A stretch of 64,000 nucleotides of DNA from Salinisphaera sp. G21_0 (GTDB lineage Bacteria > Pseudomonadota > Gammaproteobacteria > Pseudomonadales > Endozoicomonadaceae). Made by a program: the position numbers and the translations under genes. This document shows, piece after piece, positions 47,701-57,563 of this stretch (position 1 is its first letter; every line of letters begins with the position of its first letter). The DNA lies in the NCBI RefSeq assembly GCF_017744115.1, contig NZ_JAGHQW010000006.1:93822-157821 (forward strand). The letters run 5' to 3'. Below the pieces are notes generated by a model. That model saw only the letters and a program-made list of their open reading frames with translations, was not told where the DNA came from and searched no databases.

Positions 47701-48631
47701 TCTTTCAAGGGTATTGACCGATGCTTTGGTGTTGGCCATTGGTCTGGATCGGCAGCCAATGGTCAAGCTGCTGCTGGACGCTGTGCGTGGGATGAAACAT
47801 GTTCAATGGGATCTCTCCCGGCTCAATGGCAGTAACGACCTCCTGCTTGGTGTTGCACAAACGGGAAATACCGATCTGTTGCGAGAACTCTGGCAACTGG
47901 GTGTCCGGGCTACTCCGAGTCTGATCCAGATTGTGGAGCGTGCAGACCGTAACAAGTTGCAACAGTTTGTCAGGGCCGGGATTAAACTGAACGCTGCGGA
48001 TGTTGGCGGAGATGTGCATCCGTTGCTGCTGGCCGCCGTTCTGTTCGCTGAAAATAGCTTTGCACAATTGGTGCGTTCCATTGTCTCGATCACTGACAAT
48101 GTTGACGACGTTATTTGTGACCAGCAACTGACAGCACAAGAATCGGTGCGGTTAAGGCTTTGGCAAATTGTGGCTGAACAGCATGACCGCATAATGAGTG
48201 TGCTGGTTCGTGCTGCTGATGGAGGAAATCAGCGACTTTTCGAGACACTCGCGGGCAACCAGAAGATGGCGGGTCCCCTTGGCCGATGCCTGAGCGATGC
48301 GGCACGCCGTGGCCACCGCAAGGTGGTCTGTGAACTGATCAACATTGATGTTGATATCAACTCCGAACCGGAGGTATTTCTGTATGATGTAGCTCTTGAG
48401 CATCCGGATATTGCCAAAATGGTGGTGAACTATTGGTCAGGGAAAGCGAACAGAAATCCCCGGGTTATTATCAAGTCGGCGCTTAATTTGGCAACAAGGA
48501 AACTGACGGAGCAGCCCAGTGCTGATCGGCAGCGAACAGAGCAACTTTGTGTCTGTTTAAAGGGCTTTCTAAACAACTCGCCCTTTCAATCGACAGGCGA
48601 TCAACAGCCTTTGGCGTATAGAAAGCACTAA
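44714..48631 (+). CDS. RING-finger and ankyrin-repeat protein, putative E3 ligase effector
   Basis: A 1305-residue protein. Residues 22-83 provide eight metal ligands in RING order: C22-C25 (CHLC), C41-C42, H47-C50 (CCKKIIHSSCMQKW) and C80-C83 (CALC). The HSSCMQKW part is typical of RING-H2-like E3 ligases. A Ser/Gly-rich linker (110-165) follows, then some 20 degenerate ankyrin repeats to about residue 1270 (TPLVIATRNSHAGVVSIL, LPLLHAAADRGDLQMVQLLLESGA). RING domains are eukaryotic, so a host-directed ubiquitin ligase is likely but unproven. A GTG at 44726 with GGAG upstream is an alternative start. Confidence 0.8.
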   Translation: MESYVDPVSAPQTRATNLELQCHLCFGELEGKFNDFVVTHCCKKIIHSSCMQKWKSDRRSGSGRNATEVPVKPNRAFVSCALCKQNALPAVNVNTLVYSNSGSTDYCNPEIAAYLKKHIKSGQASSSSSSGNDQSGQWGGSYSTTTMASGSTSSSASSENGANSRGSDDHIPDLPTLVRQGLKRNLEDLHSGVQEPLAVQACVIGDQNMLQEIARQAPATLRTPQESVYYCGAVPPALVAAEHNHETCFKKIAVDQNMFRLSMTHALKDKDESTLAMLVRSDKSGLADLHLLQAIERKDKPKAKLLLDAGVDLYSAAKNAIEDDHSPATIGFLYDLGFSGGKIVLMAAEAGNRRLLRDFKESSELRKIIRDGHFVEAIILAAQQEDRAALQELTAFVTLADALCICVRAHNEPAIAALLKSGASLLDAMVLAVSKSQLELFEQLLARNIDDGGHYLRLAAQSGDEGLVLALLNAGIDANGGDDQADTPLVIATRNSHAGVVSILHDALGPDKRVNIIVRSAREGTETELRSLLASYPVTGQMFREMQRVINYLRDQPGYGEPAIRQLLDKMDVGKTVIILSEALKNNDDKMLATLLAVGVDPNITDCNGLPLLHAAADRGDLQMVQLLLESGAIADLQNMEGKTAFSIAVRKGYKSIADQLIKATGGVDIESEVTAAVGRADVEMLRHLLGMADLGGTKFRQLFHQAAVSEQRQVVSVFAMQKTISVEIAFAMALGDNELKVVDEFLKAGMDKSRCWSASGLLIAAARKEEEKVKMLIHNGIDPANDIKLAAQARETEALSVLLSSFDDIEARNSQVKALIFSEVNNQPVLSSLVDVERESGAAGLRTILLSILAMSKQVRNDLESVLTVKQIILDENRKGKPEGSPALNRQGGWQRDRVEEPPGHGDLRIKSCDDATKEHRAHLERNEAVIRALIRAGADLDITEDTRGSLLSQAIQGNCHDSVRSILDFLIRSGPTANSPAASSQQSGGYINRDLSRVLTDALVLAIGLDRQPMVKLLLDAVRGMKHVQWDLSRLNGSNDLLLGVAQTGNTDLLRELWQLGVRATPSLIQIVERADRNKLQQFVRAGIKLNAADVGGDVHPLLLAAVLFAENSFAQLVRSIVSITDNVDDVICDQQLTAQESVRLRLWQIVAEQHDRIMSVLVRAADGGNQRLFETLAGNQKMAGPLGRCLSDAARRGHRKVVCELINIDVDINSEPEVFLYDVALEHPDIAKMVVNYWSGKANRNPRVIIKSALNLATRKLTEQPSADRQRTEQLCVCLKGFLNNSPFQSTGDQQPLAYRKH

Positions 48632-48707
48632 TCCCCTTACCAGCACAGCCTCCCTCCCACGCTCCGGAGGCTGTCACAAAATAGAGATCCAAAGCAGTTC
48701 TGGGAAC

Positions 48708-49478
48708 TCACCCTATAATGTCTGGTTTTCTGTAAATTTGCTGGCAATACTTGGCTCTCTCTCTAAGTAGCTCCTGATAATCGGGCTCAGCGGACTCTCT
48801 GCGAAACACCCTTTCGAGCTCAGCGGTAAAAGCCTGTTGCGAACGATGGTAATGCTCCCTGGTGACATATCCCGAGTCCATGCAGGCTTTTATTTCTTCT
48901 AACTGAGCCTGTCGTCTGGCAAGATGGCCTGCGGCGAGTACTTCAGTAAACAGATCAGCAACGGTTTTGTCATCGGCCCCGTTGCGACGGACTACGTTGA
49001 GTTGTTCCAGCAGTTCATTCCGTTTATTTGCCCATTTGATCGGCTCGGCCCCCACGGTTTCTGCTACCTGGCTGGCTTCGGTCTGACACGCCTGCTGTTG
49101 ACGGGCACGCAGTTCAGCCTCAACCATGCTGTAGAAGTCGATATGATTGATCGCATCGCTGACGGTTCGCTCTTTGTCACCTGATGGTGGTCTCACAGGA
49201 CAATCAGTTCCGGAAATGTCTTCGGGCTCATCCAGTGTCAGAGCTGCTATGGCATATTCATCTAACCTATCTAAAGTACCGTTGCCCTGGTGTATCTGGT
49301 TTGACTGAGTATTGGTAAAAAGATGAGGAAGGTCTGCCGTCTCCACAGTCATGCCATGATACGACTGTAGTCGTTCACTGACCTCAGATGGTTTTGTTCG
49401 ATCCGCTGAGTTTGATTGGCAAGGATAAGGTTTTAAAAAAGCAGCACTGAATTGAAGTAAGTTATTTGAACTATCCAT
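48708..49478 (-). CDS. Hypothetical protein, helical C-terminal half
   Basis: A 256-residue hydrophilic protein. The first 110 residues are polar and probably disordered. Residues 120-250 are strongly helical with charged repeats (MVEAELRARQQQACQTEASQ, NELLEQLNVVRRNG, YHRSQQAFTAELERVFRRE). No signal, membrane segment or known domain. It converges on the RING-ankyrin gene with a 76-bp gap. A secreted or coiled-coil scaffold role is possible. Confidence 0.65.
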   Translation of the reverse strand: MDSSNNLLQFSAAFLKPYPCQSNSADRTKPSEVSERLQSYHGMTVETADLPHLFTNTQSNQIHQGNGTLDRLDEYAIAALTLDEPEDISGTDCPVRPPSGDKERTVSDAINHIDFYSMVEAELRARQQQACQTEASQVAETVGAEPIKWANKRNELLEQLNVVRRNGADDKTVADLFTEVLAAGHLARRQAQLEEIKACMDSGYVTREHYHRSQQAFTAELERVFRRESAEPDYQELLRERAKYCQQIYRKPDIIG

Positions 49479-49570
49479 AGGAGTACTCTCTTGTTGAAAA
49501 TTATTTAATGAACCAGTTAAGACTAATCTTCTATAAAAGTTATTTTTATTTTTAAAATGTCTGAAAATTC

Positions 49571-49714
49571 AAGGAACTGCATGACTATTTCTGTGTCCCA
49601 CAGGCAGGTCGGGAAAATGAATTTCTTGTTTTCCACGACGAAATCCATTCGGGCTGGGTTCTGATTCTGTCGAAGAGCGCAGCCGGAAATCAGGAAGTTA
49701 TTTCAGGACGATTC
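49571..49714. mobile_element. Decayed MITE-like element
   Basis: The right end GGAAGTTATTTCAGGACGATTCCT followed by TA equals the right end of the element at 25856-26014. The left end (AAGGAACTGCATGACTATTT) is a weak inverted match. TTCGGGCTGGG inside resembles the core of the 43298 element. The left boundary is uncertain. Confidence 0.4.
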
Positions 49715-49736
49715 CTTAATTACAGCCTGGTAGACA

Positions 49737-50027
49737 ATGATGATTCATCACGCCTTTACTCCCCCAATGCCGCCACAGGCCTATGAACGCGCTAATGGCT
49801 TTAATGGTCTGAGCAAAGCTGTCAGTGCCTTTGGCACGAGGTCGGTAGCACACGGCCCTCGTGTTGGCGATGCCGCCTGCGATCCTGCCAAACACATCGC
49901 CAGTGGTGACCCCGGGCGGGCAGAGCTGCTCAGGCAGATCTCAAAGGATGGCGGTGAGTCCGCTTTTCAGCGCCTGGTGGCAAGCCTGGAAGAGTCCGGG
50001 GCAGATGCTCCCAGTATCAGTGGCTGA
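49737..50027 (+). CDS. Small hypothetical ORF before the broken M28 gene
   Basis: A 96-codon frame (HHAFTPPMPPQAYERANGFN ... GRAELLRQISKDGGESAFQRL) with coding-like composition. It has no clear ribosome site and no recognised domain. It may be the 5' part of the broken gene that follows, or an independent remnant beside the MITE end. Confidence 0.35.
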   Translation: MMIHHAFTPPMPPQAYERANGFNGLSKAVSAFGTRSVAHGPRVGDAACDPAKHIASGDPGRAELLRQISKDGGESAFQRLVASLEESGADAPSISG

Positions 50028-50075
50028 CAGCGGCGTTCGGCAGCCAAGATTTCCCGAAAATTGACAGAGGTAAAT

Positions 50076-52351
50076 ATGGCCGGGAGCCTTGACCAGGCAC
50101 AGCGCTCCGACCAACTGACCGGTGGCGGTGATTTTGCCAGAGTGGGCAACCCTCAGCCGGGAGGTGTTCAGGCAAAAATGGCCAAAGATGGACAGGTGAT
50201 GTACCGGTTTGCCTTAGACACCACCAAGAGTGCCGGGTAGCCCGAGCAGAACCTGGAGCTGAGCAACTGTTTTTATAGAGAAAATGGTCTGCCTTCGATG
50301 CCTGGGCTCAATCCTGAATTGTCGAAACTCACCGGTGAGCACAGTAATCTGTGCGCCGGGCTCAGCGAATCAATCTACTCCGGGTCCATGAGCATCAAGA
50401 TCAAGGCCGACAAGCCGGTCAGTGCAACGGTTTTCCGGCTGGTGCCACACCATGATGGACGGTTGTACCGCAATGAAAATAATACCATGTCGTGTATACA
50501 GCCCGGGAGTTCGGCACGCACCTATCAATCGCTGGTGGACGATGGCATGGAGTTTGAGCAGGCTGGTCATTCACCCTTTACCATGAATATTGAGCCTCAT
50601 GACGGCCAGCTCTATTTTACCGTCAAGGTGCGCGCTTCTTACGACGCGTTTGATGATAACAGCCCCTGTGACGCTCCTTTTGCCGGTGATGCCACGTGTT
50701 CAATCGGGCCCTTTGCTGCGATGGCAATCAGGACGTCAAGTATATTTATGCAACGCCCTACTCCAGAGGCGAATGGCTGCATATGGGTTTTGAAACTGAG
50801 TTAAATGATTTTTCCGACAAAGTGCCCGGTAACAGTGTGGTCAAGGTTTGGAAAGATGGCCAGTTGGTGGCAAAAACGTTCACCAGGATCGGGAATAATA
50901 ACCGGGTCTTATACGGTGGTGGCGGTTATCATGCCCAGTTTGGCATCGCTGATGGTTCTGATTCCATGGAGGTCAAGTTCAAGGGGGTGGATATTGCGCC
51001 TGCGTATCAGATCAAGCTGACAGATACCCAACACTCCTTTCCTTTCTCCTATGCCTCGGGCGAGTGTGAACTCAACGGGCAGAACAAAGCCGAAGGGCCA
51101 GCCTCGTGCGAATCGACTATCTCTCCCACTGATCCGACAACTACAGTGGCAACGACCACCCCGGCCGTTGATCCCGTAACCACGGCAACGACCACTTCTG
51201 TCACTGATCACGCAAAGACAACGGCAACGACAACGATAGCAACGGAAAGTGCGACAACAGCAAAGCCCTCATGCCACCAAGAACAAACCCCCACTGATGC
51301 CATTGCCGACATTGCCAACAAGTTTACCGCAGAGGTCGATACCCGGCATCTGGGGCGGCGGTTAAAGCGAATACTGATGTTTGGACCCAGAGATAATGTT
51401 CATAAGTTCTCCAAAGGGCAATACAAAAAAGTGGTCAAACAGTTGGAGCGTTTTCTCGACAGGATGGGGGTCGCTTCTTTCCGACAGGATTTCTCTTACG
51501 GCACCAGGAAACGCGATTTTCGCAGAACGTTTGATTTAAATTCTGCGACCCCAAAATCTGCCCTGGATAAAGGCTGTAATCCTGCGAACAATAACAGCTG
51601 TAATCTATGCGCCCTGATTCCCGGCAAATCCAGTAACGTTGTGGTGGCTGGTGCTCATCTGGATACTGTCTGGCAAAGTCCTGGTGCCAATGACAATGGC
51701 TCCAGTGTTGTGGCGCTTCTGGAAGCGATTCGGATTTTCAAAAAGTCCGGACTAAAGCCCAATAACCCGGTGCTCTTTTGTTTCTGGGGCAGTGAAGAGC
51801 AATCACCGCGCAACTACGACAGTCGCCGTACTAGCAGTGGTCTTGCCTTTGGGTCCCATTACTTTTTGCACAATGAGGGGTACAAAGATGTGACGGGGAA
51901 CCTGACCGCACAAGATCCTTGCCATCAGCAAGCGGACCCGTTTCGTATTGAATGCTATCTGAACCTGGAGATGGTGGGCACCAGAGCGGATCACAAATGG
52001 GATGTACATCCAGAATTCCTCACCATCAGCGATCCTGAAAAAGCCATCTCAGGGACAAGCCCCAAGGGTACCGGACAGCTGACAGAGCTGTACGTCGATT
52101 ATCTCAAGGACCGTGGTTTGTCCTATTACCGGGATGAGCCAAGCCCGGGCGTTACCGATGTCGGTGCGTTTTACAAAAACAATATACCGGCGGTGACCGT
52201 CACTACCGGGAAAGATGCATTCTACTTTCACCGGCCGGGCGATAAATTTGACGCAATTGACCTTGATGTGATTTCAAATGCCACTCAAGCCGTTGTTCAT
52301 ACCCTGGCAACACTGTCGTTTGGGGAGGGGCTAAACATCACCCGGACCTGA
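50076..52351 (+). pseudogene. Broken M28-family peptidase with N-terminal beta-sandwich-like domain
   Basis: Three joined pieces encode one protein. An ATG at 50076 opens AGSLDQAQRSDQLTGGG. An in-frame TAG lies at 50238. A frameshift near 50712 separates GDATCSIGPFA from CDGNQDVKYIYATPYSRGEW. The middle part (GNSVVKVWKDGQLVAKT, GGYHAQFGIAD) resembles the sandwich fold of polysaccharide-lyase-like domains. A Thr-rich linker follows (51120-51260), then an M28 zinc aminopeptidase domain with AHLDTVW, GANDNGSS, WGSEEQ, NLEMVG and FYFHRPGD, so all metal-site motifs are kept. The 50696-52351 frame may still give a truncated product. Confidence 0.7.
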
Positions 52352-52520
52352 GGTTCGGGCACACCCCACCTTCATCATGTTCTGCTGCGATTCGGGTTAT
52401 GATGTCCTCAAGGCATACAGGTTGACCAAACTTTCCAGAAACAGATGGCTGTCCCGGTTTCTCGGTCCCGGTTTCTCACGGCTCAGGGATAACCAGCAGG
52501 GTGGGTGTGTACTCCTTTGA

Positions 52521-55297
52521 CCTCGCTGTAAACCAAGGCCATTTAGCCTCGTCCTGCCGGGTGTGCCTACCGGTGATTTGCCATACAGGTTTGGTGAAAT
52601 GACAGTGGGCATTATTAATCCAACTTGTCTTTATACCTACAAACGTGATGCCAATACTGACGACGTGCTGCATGGTGTAGATCCTGATGAACTGGAGGCA
52701 AAACTGCTGCCGGATCTCAGATCACTTTTGGAAAAATGCCTGGAGGATGCTGAACAAGTCTTCTGGCGGGTTTATGATCCTTGCTTTACCTCAGGACATC
52801 AGGGGAAAGACGGGTTGTTCAGTTTGCCGAAACAGAAACACTATGATTCAGGTCCCTTATCTTTCCCGGAACTGGTGACCATCAACTATGACGTAGCAGA
52901 TATCAAATGCTTTTATGTTGTGCGTAACCCATATTGAATTTGCTACCAATGCCTGTGCACGCAGAGGTGCTCAGGTCAGCAAAATTAACCGTCTCATGGG
53001 ATGTTAAAAGCAAATGGCAACGGGCCTTAAAGTTGGTGAGGGATCCCTGTGATGACAGTTACCGTGAGCTGTTGGAATTAAAAAAAAGTGGATTCCCAAT
53101 TCACCAGCATTTTTTTCATAAAGGAGAATCTCAATCTTTGCTGGGCGAGCTGCTGGTTTCCGAAGTGATCAGATACGATCAGACGGGGCAGGAACAAAAT
53201 CGGGAACATGAAGCAGAGGTATATCGCTTTCTTCGGCTGCTTCTGCAAAGCGGCACCAGTCTGGAGGGGTATTTCCCTCTCATTTACCAGATGGGTAATA
53301 GTAATTTAGCACCGATAGTGCCAGCGGGCATACTGAATTATCTGGTGGCTGCCTTTGGTCCATTTGAATATCTGACCCTGAAACATCTCAGGAGAATACC
53401 TTTAACTGGCTGCCCGGGAAGTGTCGTTGAATTTGACCGAATCTGCCGGGGATACAGTCCACAGCAGCGGCAGAGCCAACTGGAAGAGGTAGTAAATTAT
53501 GTGTTTGGTTTTAACTCTCCAACTCTCGACATCATCCAGTCCCACTTACTGGTCCTGTTTCATTACGAGGCATACCTTGGCCAAGACGTTCTGGACAATA
53601 TAAAGGGGTATTCTACCAGCTACCGTGACGGCATGAAGGTGATTGATGATTTTTCTATGGATGATTATATCCAATGGCTTGAACAACTTTGGCAGCAACG
53701 GGAAACGTATTCTTTCTACCAGAATTGGCCAGAACATGTCCAAAAAGCCCATCTGGAAATCGCTGAGCTTAAACAATCTCTCGATCTGCCGGACCATGTC
53801 AGTACAACGGTGACAACATCGATAGCCGAAACACCTGCGGTAGCTGAAACACCAGCGGCATTACAGTTTATGGTGAACGCGTTCAACCAACCGCCGGTCT
53901 TGCCTGATGATGTCGGCGATAATGAAAAAACCATCCTGACGGTATTGCAGCACTATTACCGCCGTCCCGGACCGGAACGGGTAATCCAGAGCCTTGGCAG
54001 AAAGACCATTCCAACCGTGTGGAAACCCTTGCACAGCTGCAGTCATGTCCTGCGGGCCAGGAATAATGGGCAGTGGTATATGGAATTGCTGGAGAAATTT
54101 GAGCAGCGTTACCTTAGCCCGGAAGAAAAAGAACTCCTGTCCCTGGCGATTATCTATCATGACGCTGCTGCCGAGGATGTCGGCAAATCAGCGGAAGAAA
54201 CAAGGTCTGCTTATTACTTCACAAGGGACCTGGCCCGGCACTATCCGAAACAGCTGTTGGATACTATGGCCCTGGCAATGGCCAGCAAGGAAAATGATGT
54301 CAATGGTAAAGATGAGCAGGGCCTGCCTGAGGACCTGCGCTGGTATCTGCGCATATTACGCTTTGCGGATCGTATGGATATTATCCGTGTTTTCGGGGTT
54401 GGTGCTGAGTTTCCCAGAGTGATGAAGGCTCAACCCTGGAGTTTTGATGCTACACGTCTGGACCTGCCGCCGCAGTTGTCCTGTGATTTTACCTCCGGGT
54501 CTGGCAACAAGACTGAATTTCAACGGCACCTGGAAGCCGCCATGCATGGTGCGGCTGATCTGGTGCAGGTAACCGGGAAGCCCGACGATCAGCGCAAAAG
54601 AAAATATACCGAAGTTTACGGTCTGTTCAATGGCGCAAAGATCTCCGGGCGCTTTGAATGGACAGCTGAGCCAGTGCAGAGAATGAAACGCTTTATTGAT
54701 GACAATGTGCGGCGCAAAATTGCTCAGCAGGCCGGAATTATTGTCTGTTCAGACCCCGGGCATCAAGCCTGCAGGTCTGATCAGAAAAAGGGGGTCACTT
54801 ATGGTATTCATAACAGTTGGCATGACCTCCGGCAGGTGGTGATTCCACAGAGAATGACGCTGTTGGAAAAGATGCAATACGAACACGACCCGTCGCTGCT
54901 GAGCCCGGCAACACAGCAAGCATTGAAGCAAGAGGTGCAGCGGTTGAAGCGCCGGGGGTTACAAATGAATACTGGCACCTTGACGCAAGAAACGCTGGCT
55001 TCTCCGGATGCCCTGAGGGTGCTGAAAAAGCGGGGTATTGACGTGATCAGTGAGACGCGTCCCTACTTTACTGACGATGATCGCCAGCAAGAGAAAGTTA
55101 TGCTGGTGCCGGGAAAAAAAGCAAAGCTTGAGGTTGAAGGCTTAACCCCGTTGCTGGCTGGGAGCTTGGTAAAGATACTGGTAGCCCGGGGGGAGTGTGA
55201 GGTAGAAATGCCTGTGGCGGTGTGCGGGGCTATCGGGATTGCCGGGTATTGCTACAGGTGTTGGTTCATTGGCTGTGGGAGTGTCCGGCATCAGTGA
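52521..55297 (+). pseudogene. Broken SidE-phosphodiesterase-like paralogue
   Basis: Two overlapping frames (to 52937, and 52934-55297) align in order with the 1154-residue protein at 32081-35545, with a frameshift near 52925. Similarity continues upstream of any start codon (RPFSLVLPGVPTGDLPYRFGE versus RPVSLLSPGAQYAIEARRPDQFG) until a stop at 52518, so the 5' end is lost. The catalytic-like region keeps LHSCSHVLRA and IIYHDAAAEDVGKSAEE (residues about 365-420 of the long frame) and LRFADRMDIIR. A third shift near the 3' end may cut off a hydrophobic tail. The long frame may still be expressed from TTG 52934. Confidence 0.65.
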
Positions 55298-55544
55298 GGC
55301 CCGGTCCACCGGAGTAGAAAAAACATTGATAGTTTGTCATTGTGGCAGTGTTGGCAAACGGTTGCTCCGTTGATGCCGGGGGGCTCTGTTAGTGGTACTT
55401 TTGACGTATTTAGCGTGTTTTGCATGGATTAAATCCCGAAAGAGTCGCTGCACAGGGTTATAGTCAACCCTTCGGGGTTTGGCAGAAAATTTGGGTTAAG
55501 GCTGAAATTCAGAAAATTTATTGTTTATTTCCCTGTTTATTCTT

Positions 55545-57404
55545 TTATGACGATTCTTTTGATGCCAGCGGTATATCTGCTTCACTATTTTTCAAAGAAC
55601 CGATATCTTCCCGTTCACTCTTTTCTTTAGCTAATAATGCCTTAAGGTTTTTGTGATATTCACTGAGAGTTATACCTTTTCCGGTACTGCGTAAACCTTC
55701 CCTTTTAATAGACGACACTTCCAAAGTATTTTTATTTTTATTTTTATCACGCAGGATAGAGCATGCTTCTTTAATAATTTCACCAGGGGTGTTATCGTAA
55801 CCCAGTCTTGTTTCTTTAAGATGTGAAAATTGTCTAACGCTGTTTCCAAGCTCCTGTATCCCTGAATCGATTTGTTTCTGCATTCTTTTTTTTCTATCTT
55901 TTTCTAATTTTATTCGTTCCTGATGATTCAGGTTGGAGCGTGGTCTTTTTGCTTTTGGCTTTGCTGCCCGGAGCAGTGATTCTTTATCACCATCAATTAA
56001 CCGAGCTGCCAGTTGTAGAACCTTTCCGACAGGACACTCAATGTTGTTCAGTGGTTTTATACCCATGGCCTGACTCACTTCGCTGCTTAATTTTGTTACA
56101 TCAATCTGGCCTCTCTTAACTTGAAGATCAGCAACAGGAATCGATTCACCTGAAGTACGCATTTTTTTCAGAGGAGGAGGGCCATTCAGGTTTTCCAGAA
56201 CCCGGCTTGATGAATTTGAAGAACTTGCTTTAGTTTTTTTCTGCTGTGCCTGGTATTGAGCAAAATTTTCTTCAAATGCCTTCTTAATGTGCTTTTCAGT
56301 GGTTTCTGCCAGCATTTTATCGGTATGTTCGCGAAGTTGCTGTTTTGCTTCCTCCAGCCTGGTTTCCAATGATGACCTGATTGCTTCTGAAACCGATTCT
56401 ACAAGACGGGTTTGCATGCCTGGAATAGTTGCTGTTATGGATGATGAAACAACTTGATTTATTTGTTGCTGTAATTCAGGGACCATAGCTTTGACAGCAT
56501 TGGTTACCTCTCTTTTGATTTGTTCCCCCAGTAGTTCCTGCATTACTTTAGGCATTATAGTATTGACCGTGCTGGTTATCTGCGTTTTAAGCTGAGGAAT
56601 GACGCTGTTAGAAATGGCTTGTGCTACAGATGACAATAGCCGCGGGGATTTTCTTGCAGGGTTGCGGGGGGGCACCGCTGATGCATCGGGGTTACCGATA
56701 TTCAGGGTCGGTCTGAAGGTCAAAGCGGGACTCGCTGGTGCACTTGACACTGCAGCATTGAGCCGCGCAACCAGAGGGTGGTTTGGAGGCAGAGGCAGCT
56801 GAAGCGAAACCCGGGAAACCTGTTGGGGCAGATTAGCCTCTACAGGGGGGGGTGAGAAATGAGCCAGTCGTTGACTTGGTAAACGGGGAGCCGTTGCTTT
56901 TGGAGAGGCGTCTGGCATTAATGGGGGACGATTGGATCTGATGAATACACCGGACGACAATAAAGGGTCCTGACTATCAGGGCGCAGGCCGGAAACTGGT
57001 TGTGATGGCAAAAATGACGCACTTTGATCTGGGCAACTGAATGGATACCCTGGGGAACACTGTGAATTTGGACTATACGGTATCCCGGCAATCGTCAGCA
57101 TGGGGGGCGTTTCTTTACGGAGCTGGGGGTGATTCGTGAATTGCCTGTCATCCGCAGGGGCGGAATGCATTAACGGATTCATATTGCAGTGTGTTGTTTC
57201 TGTTGCGCTGATATTCCTTTGTTGTAATTGAGTAGTGATACTCTGCCCTGGCACCATTGGCATTGGTCCAGACTGACATAAACCCGGAGTTGGCGTATTG
57301 AAAACACCGGTCTGGGTTGGACCTGTGATTAAAGTACTTTCTCCTCTGTTAAAATGTAAAGAAGGAGGAAAACCATTGCTCATTGATATATGAGAATTAA
57401 ACAT
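55545..57404 (-). CDS. Proline-rich, coiled-coil protein with bHLH-like C-terminal segment
   Basis: A 619-residue protein without signal or membrane segments. Residues 1-260 are Pro/Ser/Gln-rich and disordered. Residues 268-395 form long amphipathic helices (LGEQIKREVTNAVKAMVPELQ, SLETRLEEAKQQLREHTDK). Residues about 485-555 have a basic cluster (KPKAKRPRSNLNHQE), then KDRKKRMQKQIDSGIQELGNS, a loop and a second helix TPGEIIKEACSILRDKN. This is the spacing and residue pattern of a eukaryotic basic helix-loop-helix domain. The basic cluster could also be a nuclear localisation signal. A host-nucleus effector is a plausible inference; similarity may be convergent. Confidence 0.65.
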   Translation of the reverse strand: MFNSHISMSNGFPPSLHFNRGESTLITGPTQTGVFNTPTPGLCQSGPMPMVPGQSITTQLQQRNISATETTHCNMNPLMHSAPADDRQFTNHPQLRKETPPMLTIAGIPYSPNSQCSPGYPFSCPDQSASFLPSQPVSGLRPDSQDPLLSSGVFIRSNRPPLMPDASPKATAPRLPSQRLAHFSPPPVEANLPQQVSRVSLQLPLPPNHPLVARLNAAVSSAPASPALTFRPTLNIGNPDASAVPPRNPARKSPRLLSSVAQAISNSVIPQLKTQITSTVNTIMPKVMQELLGEQIKREVTNAVKAMVPELQQQINQVVSSSITATIPGMQTRLVESVSEAIRSSLETRLEEAKQQLREHTDKMLAETTEKHIKKAFEENFAQYQAQQKKTKASSSNSSSRVLENLNGPPPLKKMRTSGESIPVADLQVKRGQIDVTKLSSEVSQAMGIKPLNNIECPVGKVLQLAARLIDGDKESLLRAAKPKAKRPRSNLNHQERIKLEKDRKKRMQKQIDSGIQELGNSVRQFSHLKETRLGYDNTPGEIIKEACSILRDKNKNKNTLEVSSIKREGLRSTGKGITLSEYHKNLKALLAKEKSEREDIGSLKNSEADIPLASKESS

Positions 57405-57563
57405 GCCCTGAAACTACCCTGAATTTGTAATAGTACCTTAATATTAAGACCTTTTAATTAACTATAAGTTCAAAACTGTATTTGCCATTAAAACTGAATG
57501 ATGAGCACCGCTTCCAGCTCTGAAAGCGGCAGGTTTTGAGGGTCTGAGTAGTTGGTTAACTAT

